Source: Purshia tridentata (Eukaryota; Streptophyta; Magnoliopsida; Rosales; Rosaceae). From it: DNA of 64,000 nucleotides. The position numbers were made by a program, and so were the translations under genes. The stretch's first letter is position 1, and the number at the start of each line of letters is the position of its first letter. Below are positions 22,641-33,037 of this stretch, piece by piece. Where the stretch lies: the NCBI GenBank assembly GCA_003254885.1, contig QANT01001574.1, forward strand, positions 1 to 64,000, written 5' to 3'. The notes under the pieces were generated by a model that worked only from the letters and a program-made list of their open reading frames with translations, was not told the origin of the DNA and made no database searches.

Positions 22641-24592
22641 ATGGGAGTTGTGACAGTTTCTAGCTCAGTTTCCAGGTCTCCATTAGGATTGAGCACAAAA
22701 TTTTCAAGTCCGGGATCTAAGTTGAGAAAGTCATTGATTGTAGCATTTAAAATAGATAAATCCAATAAGACTGCCTTGGTTGCACCCCAGGAGCAAATAC
22801 CTTTGCCTATAGAACCACGAAAAAAGCACCAAAAGAGACTAGCAGGGAAAGCTAGAAAAGTACTTCCAAAAAGTGTAAAATCTACCCTTACAGATGAAGC
22901 TGCTCCTTGTACCTTGGATGTGGATTACAACGAAGCTGCTGCCAAACTTGAAAACATATACAAGCGTAGCCCCGAGACTGAGGCTTCAGATGTGGAACAT
23001 ATAGATGGCTTGATGAGGATAGGTCGAAAGAGGAGGAAAAAAATAAGTGAGAGTGATGATCACCACAAAGTAGGGAAGAGAACAAGTACTGATGCTGTGG
23101 TTAGGAACAGGACAAAGAAGGCTAAAAGATTGAGCCTTGATAAAAGGGTTGCGTTGAAATGGAATAAGGATGAGAAAGTGGTTGCCTCGGTAGTTCGAAA
23201 GAGAAAACATAGGAAGGACGAAAATGAGAAGATTGAGGAGCTTGTGAGGGAGTATTCGGCTTCAACTGATCTGGTCAGTTTGGACTGGAAAAAGATGAAG
23301 ATTCCTCCAGTTCTTACTTCTACAGAGCATGCTTGGTTGTTCAAGTTAATGCAACCTATGAAGGTGAGCTTTCTGACCAAATTCCATTTAATTTCCGGCT
23401 CTAGTCCTTAGAATTGTTGCTGAAATATGTTTGTCATGATTCAGGGTCTTCTTGAAGTGAAGGAGAATTTGAAAAAAGATTTGGGGAGAGAACCAACCAA
23501 TGGTGAAATAGCTGAGGCGACAAATATGAGTGTGGTTCAAGTGAAAAAACAGTTGGAAGTTGGTCGAGCTGCACGAAATAAGCTCATAAAGGCAAGCATT
23601 GCTTGCTTAATTTCCACTCCCTTTATGTAGTGTTGCATATTAATTATTAACTGGTGATGTTTTTATGTATTGCAGCACAATCTCCGACTTGTGTTATTTG
23701 TGATTAACAAATATTTTCAAGACTTTGCAAACGGTCCAAAATTTCAAGACCTTTGCCAGGCAGGAGTAAAGGGACTTATTACGGCAATTGATCGCTTTGA
23801 ACCAAAAAGAAGCTTCCGGCTTTCCACATATGGTCTGTTCTGGATCAGGCATGCAATCATACGTTCCATGACACTATCAAGTTTTACTCGGGTGTCATTT
23901 GGCCTTGAGTCAGTAAGTTTTGTTCACAATAGCATTATGGTTTACATGAATCCATTGATTATAATACTACATAATGAAGCATGAGCTCTGACAGTCTGTA
24001 GGATAGAAGAAGAATATGTTATAATTTTCAGTCTTGTATTTATTCAGGTTAGGGCAGAAATCCAAAAGGCGAAGCTAGAGATGTTGGTTAAGCTTAAAAG
24101 AATGCCAACAGAGGAAGAAGTAATTGAAAAGGTTGGAATTTCCCCTGAGAGGTACCATGAAGTAATGAGGGCCTCAAAACCTGTTTTCTCTCTTCATTCA
24201 AGGCATGCAACCACACAAGAGGAATTGATCAAAGGCATTGCAGATGTTGATGGTGATACCCGGCGGAAACCTGCTCTTCTCAGGCTTGCCCTTGATGATG
24301 TGGTAATTACTTTGATTAAAGTGCCTTGGTTCTTGTTCATCATGCTTAGTAATTACTTTTTCTGAAATTAAATTAAATGATCCGTCTCTGCCAGCTTGAT
24401 TCCCTGAAGCCGAAAGAAAGCTTGGTGATCAGACAGAGATATGGGCTTGATGGCAAGGGTGATAGAACACTGGGGGAGATTGCTGGAAACTTAAATATTT
24501 CGAGAGAAATGGTTCGAAAGCACGAAGTGAAGGCTCTCATGAAGCTCAAGCATCCAGCTCGAGTGGATTATCTTCGCAGATACATAGTCTAA
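22641..24592 (+). CDS. SIG5: Plastid RNA polymerase sigma factor, SIG5/SIGE type
   Basis: Five exons, 22641-23363, 23445-23591, 23676-23912, 24048-24302 and 24395-24592, all phase 0, give 519 aa (Arabidopsis SIG5 is 517). The start [20 protein letters not shown] gives a Ser-rich N-terminus fitting a plastid transit peptide. A basic, Lys-rich unconserved region follows (about 45-205). Sigma region 1.2/2 covers [32 protein letters not shown] and [14 protein letters not shown] (core binding, -10 recognition and melting). Region 3 begins VRAEIQKAK. Region 4 includes [19 protein letters not shown], the -35 helix-turn-helix. The protein directs the plastid-encoded polymerase to light- and stress-responsive promoters such as psbD in Arabidopsis. 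Intron 2 has a GC donor. Adjacency to a group III WRKY matches At5g24110/At5g24120. Confidence 0.94.
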
Positions 24593-24950
24593 ACTCTAAA
24601 GTCTTATATTCCACGCACCTTAATTTGCCTTATTTTCTGATTTCCATCTCAACGCAGCTGTATACTAGTCATTTGTACCATAGGCTCAACATAAGGCTAT
24701 AAAAAAGTTTTACAAGTAAAACAGTTAACATAGAAATCTCATTCCATTAGTTCTTATATATCATTTCAGACTTGAGATTCCATATATGTACCCTCCCACC
24801 CCATGTATATGTGAAATTGATGTAATACTTTTATACTGAAACAGATACTATTAATGTTGTCTTTGTTGAATTTTGGATATCGATTAATGTTACTCTGCAA
24901 AAACTAGAGAGAGAGAGAGAGAGAGAGAGAGCATGAAAACAGGAAGACAA
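24593..24950. other. Shared 3' region between convergent SIG5 and TRY genes
   Basis: A 358-bp interval between stop codons that must hold both 3' UTRs. It contains a (GA)n run (24906-24932) immediately downstream of the TRY stop. Confidence 0.6.
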
Positions 24951-26689
24951 CTATTTAAATCCATTAAAAAATGGACGGCCAACAATTTTAGAGTTGTCTT
25001 TCTTATGCTCATTTCTTTTTTGAGCAAAGATGTCACAATGTCTCATTATCCAAAACCTCTCTAGTTCTTCTGGTTTTCGACCTGGGATCCGACCAGCTAT
25101 TAAATCCCACCTAAAACCAAGAAAGAAAAAAATTATATATTAACATCATCATATTTCGATAATTAAAAGCAGGACAGCAAGGTATAGAGGAAGGCCCAAG
25201 CTGTACTATATGCAGATTGAAGACCTCCAAAACATTAAAAACCAACATTAATATTGGACCTCTGTACCCCTTCCTCACCAAAAAAAAAAAACAGCATTAA
25301 TCTAAATATTCTTACATCCTAAAAATTTCAAGCTGTAGAACTCTATGCCAGACATAGTTTTACTTACATGACTTGAAATTATAGCACATGCAAATGGTTC
25401 AGGTTATGGTTTTGCAATAACAGCAACGGGATAAGGAGGACTCTTGGAACTTTATGGATCAACTCAATTATGGAAGGTGAACTCGGTGTGAGTCATGATT
25501 GTTGGCTAAATGAACCAAGATTTTAAGTACCGTACATGTACAACCATGGAAGACAGTTGAGCTTTCTTGGTAGAGTACAAACTGTACTATTAATCTTTAG
25601 GAGCGTAATTTTTGTAGAAAAGACAAACTTTACATCAATTTTACAGTTCAACACAAAACTCCTTTTTGTTGAAAGGGAATCAGACAACTTTTTAATTAAG
25701 CTTCCTTTAAGTTTAGATTTCTCTCTCATATTATATATTTTCTCACTCCTCAAAACCCCTTTCCTCTCCACTTGAAAATAGAAAAGAAAAGTAAAGAAAT
25801 GAAAAAAAATTTTAAAACCATAACCATCATAACCCAAGTCAACTTATAACAACTAACAAGTCTTCATCCTTTACTTTGAGTATGGGCTCATTTATAAATC
25901 AATCATAATGACCCCATGGGTTTGACTTAGTTGCACTGTAGCCTCTTGTTATCTGATCTAATTTGAAATGAGCAGAGGAACTGTTCTGCCATGAGAGAAA
26001 TTAAGGAAGAGTATTTTGCCTGATTTTGGCTTGGGTTTGTTTCATTAGATAAGGGAAAGCTAGCTGTTATGTGAGGGAGTAGGGAGAAAATTAATTCGAA
26101 AATAATCTTGGGCATTGTTGAAAATGAAGTTGTTACTTACTCCCAATATGTATTAGCTATTATTCTCTTAACTATTCAAGCAGGAGGTTGATCCTGTGAC
26201 AATATAATTAGGATCATATGTCAATTCATAAATAGCCACGGCATGCATGCATTTCTGTTACCATAAAAACAAATCAAAACCCTATTTAATTATATATATG
26301 TGTGTTTTAAGTTGTAATCATCACCAACATTTTTATTGCTAGCTAGCCAAGACCATTTGGAGTATTTTCTCTGAGTCCTGCCCAAACTAGAAGATAATTT
26401 AGAAACCAGACAGCAGACAGCATAATTACCTTTCTCCGACGAGCCTAAACATTCTATAGATGAGATCTTCTTCTTGTTCACTCATATTTATGAATTCCCA
26501 TTCAACGCTCATAACCTCTGCATGCCAAAAATCAAAGAACGGAAAAAGTAATTGTATAAGTTTACAAATTAAGAACTGAAAATTGTATAAAATAGAGAAA
26601 GTAATCAAACATGCATGCACTGACTGACCTTCAGAGTCATGAGAAGTAGTAGCGGTGATTTTGGGTCGCTTCCGACGACGTTGGTCCAT
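24951..26689 (-). CDS. TRY: TRIPTYCHON-type single-repeat R3-MYB repressor
   Basis: Minus-strand exons 26629-26689, 26430-26517 and 24951-25110 give 102 aa (Arabidopsis TRY 106, CPC 94). The protein begins MDQRRRKRPKITATTSHDSE; exon 2 encodes VEWEFINMSEQEEDLIYRMF, and exon 3 starts RWDLIAGRIPGRKPEELERF followed by WIMRHCDIFAQKRN. It is one MYB R3 repeat with the bHLH-contact motif [DE]Lx2[RK]x3Lx6Lx3R complete (DLIYRMFRLVGERWDLIAGR) and no activation domain. The C-terminal tail beyond the repeat favours TRY over CPC/ETC. Such proteins move between cells and compete with R2R3-MYBs for GL3/EGL3-type bHLHs, suppressing trichome fate in neighbours. Intron 2 is 1319 bp, so exon 3 is easily missed. 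Next to SWEET3, PTB2 and SPCH, as in Arabidopsis. Confidence 0.93.
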
Positions 26690-27206
26690 GGCTGCTATGT
26701 AGAGATTATTGATTAGAGTAGAAAAAAAGTGGAGGAGAAAAAATGGAATGGGAGAAATGTAGAAAACTGGGTGGACTTGGACCTTTGGTTTGGTATGTAT
26801 AGAACAAGGTAAGAGATATAATGAATAGAGTAATATTATATATAGAATGTGTGTGTGTGGGCTGAATGAATCCAAAGTCCAAAGAGATGGAAAGAGAATA
26901 TATGTCGATGTGGATGGCACAAGTCACAAGTGCTGTAGCTAATTAGCTATAGCCTATCGCTAGCTGCCCAACAAACAACAAAATGGGTTATGGCCTTATG
27001 GGTGTGTTTGTTTGTTGACTCGTAGGCTTGGTAGACTTGTAGTTGACAACACCACAGGCTGAGACAGAGACACACACAGATCGAGAGGAAGGAACAATGA
27101 AGAAAGATCACAAGTGCTGCTCTTGCTTTTATCCCAAAAGGGTCATTCACCTCTTAACCTTTGTCATCATATGCATATTCAGATGAACAATACTTGGTTC
27201 ACCCAT
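26690..27206. other. TRY upstream region
   Basis: Probable TRY promoter and 5' leader, with a TATA-like ATATATAATATTA on the minus strand near 26828-26842. No other feature. Confidence 0.4.
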
Positions 27207-27583
27207 GGGTACTCTAAAGTCACCTTATTCTTTAAAATTACAATTTTGGTAATGTTAACTTATGATCGGAACCGTTCACTTTTTAGATCATATATTATAA
27301 ATCATTTTTAAAAAAAATCAAATCAATCAAAAATTGTTTGATTATATATCTATTATCGATTATATAGAAAAATTAATAGTTTTTGATTAAAGAGTGATTT
27401 TTTAACCAAATCGTTGATTTTTTCTATTTAATTGATAACAATTATATAATTAAATGATTTCTAATTAAGTTAATTTTTTGTAGAGATAATCTATAATATA
27501 TAATCTAAAAAGTAAACAGTTTCGATCATGCGTCAATATTACCCAAATTGTGATTTTAAAGGGTAGAGTGACCTAGGATACCC
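27207..27583. mobile_element. MITE-like element with about 100-bp terminal inverted repeats
   Basis: The left arm starts GGGTACTCTAAAGTCACC and the reverse complement of the right arm starts GGGTATCCTAGGTCACTC. Matching blocks continue inward in the same order on both arms: CTTTAAAAT.ACAATTT, GGTAAT.TT, ATGATCG, and CACTTTTTAGAT against TACTTTTTAGAT. The centre (27300-27480) is AT-rich. No coding sequence and no clear target duplication, so the family is open. Confidence 0.72.
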
Positions 27584-30500
27584 CCAAAGGTGACCCAAAT
27601 ATTATTCTATTAAGATTCATTCTGTGATGAACAAGCACTTGTCTTCTTCTGTTTATTTAAGTGGAAAACTCTTACCTACTAATCTATCCTTGAGTGATCC
27701 CAAATAACCATGTCTAGCTAACATACCATGTGATATATATATATATATATATCACAGTTTCTGCTCATAAAATAACCATGTCTGCTATCTGCTCTCTGCT
27801 CTCTGCTCTCTGCTCTCTGCTCTCTGCCATAGCTATAGAGACCCAACAATAAATTAATGTACATGTATTCCCCAAATTAGTCATGCACTTTGAATTTTTG
27901 GTCCCAGGGTTATACGTACACTCTGATCACTTTTTGACTCATTTCAATTATGAGTCCTTCTGTTTTTTTGTGTCACATGGATGAATGATGATGGATCATC
28001 TAGCTTCTTCAATAATTTAGTCATAAAAGAGCCACAACACAAAAGGAATTTTAATTTAAAGTTTCAATGTACAGTAATACATGAACAGAACATTTATGAT
28101 CTATCTATATATGACAACAAAACAGAGGACCAAAAACGAAATGCCTTAATTTCTAATTCAAACCTTGCTTGCAATGTTTACCCCCTTCAACTTCAATCCT
28201 GCTAATCCACTAGCTATTAGTAGTAGTCTAGTGGTGTTTCTTTTCCTAATTATGAGTTGACAAAGGGACTCACACAACAATGGGCTTACGAGAAATTGGA
28301 AGGAGCAACAAATCTGGGCATGATTTTGAATTATAGGCCCAACAAGAGAAAGTTAATCTTTGCCTATTATTGGCCGATTTTAACGTCTAAGAAAATTTAA
28401 GGCTTTTACTATTACTTTTTGGAATCACCGAAAAGAAAATAAAAGATTCCTGTGAATTGGCTCCTTCGGATTACACATAGCAAAAAAAACAAACAACAAA
28501 ACAACAAAACAACAAAAAGCAGACATAACTTGTAGTCACATAACACAAATAATAATAATAAGAAAAGGGTTACAACTTACAACATAAGAAATTGCCAAGT
28601 AAGTAAATAACTAAATGCCAGCGCGTCCATGATGAATGTGAAAAAAAGCTCTAACAATGACACATTATTTTGTAGCGAAGAGTTTTGGCTTTTATGTTTA
28701 TGCTCGAGTTGAAAAGGCAACTTTTGAGTTTACTTTCATATTCAGATGCTTTAAGTTGTAAATTACCTTTTCAAAAAAATGAAAATACCCATGGATGTAT
28801 ATAAATGGGATGTCCATCGGACCTCATGCTTCAGTTCACATAATTAATATGAGAAAGTAATTAATTTCTCATGCAACTAGGGTAATTATTTTCAATACTT
28901 GTAAGTAGCAATATTAATTTCTAAATAAATATATTGTGTTGTGAATCTTGTGATCGAGGATAATCGGGTGATTTATTTCTGTGGATAAGGTTGAGTAGTG
29001 ACATGCACATACTGCCAGAGACCAAACCAAACCTGTCCCGTCTTCTGTGGTGGTGCTGCCATTTAATTACATAATTTGTATTTATTTGGAGCTTTTAAAT
29101 ATGCATGGAAACATCTTTCTTCATATTATGGGTGGACTCGCACATTAATAATTAAGCATCCCACTAAAATATTTTGGTTTATCTTTCTTTCATATATCTC
29201 TTTTTGAGTCACACCTAACCTAACACCGTCTAAAATCTGCAGGCTACATACGCATGCACCAACATTAATCCACTTGAAAAGCAGAGCATACATTATATAT
29301 TCAATTCAAAATGCCAAATTCTCTCACACATGCAATATGTATGTAGTATCTTATCTTATAACTGTATATATATGCGTACGTAAGAGCACCTTTGCTCTTG
29401 TTTCCAAATTCCTAATCTCTAGAACAATGTAGAAAACAGAGGACATGACACAAAAAGAGGAGGGGCTCCAACAATAATGAAAAAAGTGGTGGTGGAAGAG
29501 GAAAATTATTAATCGGACGGTGGGAGGAATAATATGAAAACACATCTCATGATAAAAGATCAGATAAATTTGGATCGAGATGTGATATATGCTTTGGAAT
29601 TGATTGATTTTAAACAGACATGCATTATTATTGTTGTAGGTTGACATGCAAGATCGAATTTCATATATTTTTGAAAACAGTGATTCGATCAGTGCGTGTT
29701 ATCAACATTGAGTAGTACATTTCAAGAAAGGGGCGGGACCTATGCTCTATGTACTAATGTTCTATGCCATGATTGATATCACCAAAAATAAACGTATCCA
29801 GTGCTTCAATTTGCTTGCATATGTTTTTCTATAGCTGCCTCTGCATCTGCCTCGGAATATATTCTCAATTCTCAATTCTAAATTCTGAATCGATCTCATC
29901 ATAAATTGCTGGAAGCCACTATTTCACATCTAAACTACAAATCCAGCATCCAACTTTTGTTACAAATCCAACTAAACTTGACCCACCCATCCCCAAGTGG
30001 GTTTTAAAGATGACAAATTAATGTATGCATTGTGCATTAAGAAGATGGTGACAGATTAATTGACAATTTTACAACATAATATATTTGCCTTCCATTGATT
30101 TTTTGGTGTGTGTTGGAATAATTAATGACTTTCCATATTCTGTTAAGAGGATGCGTGGGTACAAATTATTTAGATAGGTTTCTTAAGCAAATGATTTTCT
30201 TCTCAAAATAGGGAGTTATAATTTGGAGTAGAAAACGATCCAGCAATTAAAGTTACTGATCTAATAGTAATAGGTTGTCATTAGTCCGAAATTAGAATTA
30301 AATGGAAGCTAAATCATCAGTGAAAACAGCACTTTTATTACTAGCTAGCAGGTGTCTATTGACAAGATATAATGCATGGTTTGGAATGAAAAAGGAGAGA
30401 GACACACACTTAGCTTGCTAAAGATTGCATTGCATATGGCGTGAGTTACCAAAATCACTCCTAAAAAGTGGATGAAATCTGATTGACGTACTCACTATAC

Positions 30501-30922
30501 AAACCAAAACAACCAACTCTGAATTAATCTGAATTTTTTTTTTTTTTTTGCCAGGGAAATTAATCTGAATGTTAAAAACCAACAAAAGTTCACAATTAAT
30601 TAAACAGCGTCTGCATTAAAAAAATTGAAAGTCCACAACCAAGAAAGCAAAAGCTCCACACTATTAATGCAAGTTATTTCCATCCACACAATTAGTTTAT
30701 AAAGACATGCGCCATAGACACCACTTCTAGTACCTGCTCCTTTCAATTTTCTATTATTCTCTTCTTATCTGCCTCTGTTTTACTCATATATATACACACA
30801 TTCCCTGCAGACCAGGCGCATTCAACAGTTCATGCACAACGCATTCATTCTTAAGTATTGAATTTAGTGACTTGTAGGGAATTTTTGTCTTGAAAAACCA
30901 TTCATTTTCTTAGGGCAACAAA
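27584..30922. other. Spacer between TRY and SWEET3
   Basis: About 3.3 kb with no recognised gene. It contains a 24-bp TGATATA...TATATCA palindrome (27731-27754), a 7-bp tandem repeat GCTCTCT (27791-27826) and an AAC-rich run (28484-28517). The right end should include the SWEET3 promoter, with TATATATAC near 30787. Confidence 0.5.
27791..27826. repeat. Tandem GCTCTCT heptamer repeat
   Basis: Five consecutive copies of GCTCTCT; simple-sequence minisatellite. Confidence 0.85.
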
Positions 30923-32275
30923 ATGGAAGATAGGTTGCGATTGGCAATTGGAGTGATGGGTACTTACTTACTTACTTACTACTTTGTTTATTATTTGATT
31001 GGCTACCTTGCTAGAATTGTCAATGATTAAATGTAGTAAAAAGGTTACCACATAATATCCGATATTTGCATGTTTTTTATTGCAGGAAATGCTTCTTCTT
31101 TGTTTCTTTTCGCTGCTCCCATGTAATGTCAAGACGCACACTACTATTAATTATACTGCCTACATTTATTTGATTTTAATTAATCCAGTGAAAATTTCAT
31201 GTTTAGTAGAACCATGCATTAATTTCCTGCAGATTGACTCTGTCAAGGATCATAAGGAAGAAAAACACAGAGGAGTTTTCATGTGTACCTTACATCACTG
31301 CACTTCTCAACTGTCTCCTTTATTCTTGGTATGGCCTGCCTCTTGTAAGCAACGGGTGGGAAAACTTTCCGGTGGTCACCATCAATGGCCTGGGCATTCT
31401 TCTCGAGGTCTCTTTCATTATTATATATTTCTGGTTTTCAACACCCAAAGGAAAGGCAAGTTATTTACCTTTTACAAAAAAAGTTTCATGTTGAGTACTG
31501 CATGATAATCAGAACGTATGAGTCAATGCATACTGTATATATATATATATATGTATATATGTTTCCTTACACATACACTTAGATATTTCATGTGGCCGGA
31601 GTGCAGATAAAGGTAACTGTGGTTCTTCTGCCTGTTATCACTTTCTTCTGCATCACCGCCATTATCTCAGCCTTTGTTTTCCATGATCACCGTCATCGAA
31701 AGGTATTTGTTGGAAGCATAGGGCTGGTGGCCTCTGTAACAATGTATGCTTCTCCTCTGGTGGTTTTGGTAAGAAACTATCTAAAATAAATAAAATTTCA
31801 ATTACAAATTAGAACTTCTCTCATATAAATATAACCTGATTGCAGAAGCAAGTAATACTAACAAAGAGTGTAGAATTCATGCCATTCTACTTGTCTTTCT
31901 TCTCGTTCCTCTCTAGTTCAATTTGGATGGCATATGGACTACTCAGCCGTGATCTCTTGCTTGCGGTTTGTATAACATTTAAACCTTCTTTCTTTATAAT
32001 AATTACTCCAGAACCTGATTAATTCATTTTTGTCCTGAAAAAATGGAAGTGCATGTGGAAAGAATTAACCTAAATTAAATGATTTCTTTTAACCTTGGCA
32101 GTCCCCTAATATGGTTGGAAGCCCATTAGGCATCCTTCAACTAGTGCTCTACTGCAAGTACAGGAAAAGTGGAACTATGGAATTACCAAAAAAATGGGAT
32201 CTTGAAGAGAAATATGATGAAAAACCCACACAACTGCAGCTTGTGATTTGTGACAGTACAAATAGCAAAAGTTGA
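30923..32275 (+). CDS. SWEET3: SWEET sugar transporter, clade I, SWEET3-like
   Basis: Six exons, 30923-30959, 31086-31122, 31233-31455, 31607-31768, 31846-31965 and 32102-32275, give 250 aa. The protein opens [20 protein letters not shown] and carries two MtN3/saliva triple-helix bundles joined by a linker helix (seven membrane spans). Diagnostic blocks are [68 protein letters not shown] and [14 protein letters not shown]. The tail is short and hydrophilic. Clade I SWEETs move hexoses by facilitated diffusion across membranes. SWEET3 is preferred from the neighbourhood (TRY and PTB2 flank it in Arabidopsis) and the family look; SWEET1/2 are alternatives. Intron 3 starts with GC (AAAG/GCAAGT). 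The two first coding exons are only 37 bp each. Confidence 0.92.
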
Positions 32276-33037
32276 AGAAAGTGCACTATAAGGTTGTGTG
32301 TGTGTGTGTGTTGTCCAACAACGCAGGCCTCTAAAAATTATATGTCAGCGGTTTAACACATACTAGACTGTCACAGGTATCAATAAATCTCAGAGGGGGC
32401 CTGAAAAGCAGCTAATGTTGAAAAAAGAGAGCTAGCTAGCTCGTTGTTGTAATACAATTTCTTCTGAATTTATCAACTGTGTAGTATCTTGAAAATAATA
32501 TTTAATGAGATGTTTCTTTCCGTATCTAGCATATGTAACATTCCAATGTATGCCAAGATACAAGTTACAGAGGAAATGACCTATTCAGAATTCACATATG
32601 CAAGTTAGCTGAGTCGTTGACACTATTTAATATACCCAATTGAATCATAACCGTGCAACTTAAACAAGAAAACAAATTTTACACTGGGCTTGAAACTGAG
32701 CAATGTTTGAATTATAATATTGGTGGCTATATTTCTTCATAGAAATCCTTACCCTTCGAAAAGCAAAAGATTGTTTAGAAAAGTTTCCTTCAAAATGAAA
32801 AATATTAGTTAATAATGACAATATAATGATACTACCAAAAAATTCGTAGATATTACAGAAGAATATATAATAGAACCAGTATCCACTGTGAGAATTTAAC
32901 TTGTCATTTAAATGATTTTTTTATTGGTTAGGATCCAACTTTAAGTTAAGCAAAGAAAGAAAGAATATGTAGGATAGACTACTGTAGTGAGTTTGGTCAA
33001 CGATGAGAGTATGTTGCATTGATAGAACCAGTGTTCA
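32276..33037. other. Spacer between convergent SWEET3 and PPR genes
   Basis: 3' UTR sequence with a (GT)n run at 32293-32311. No gene seen. Confidence 0.5.
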
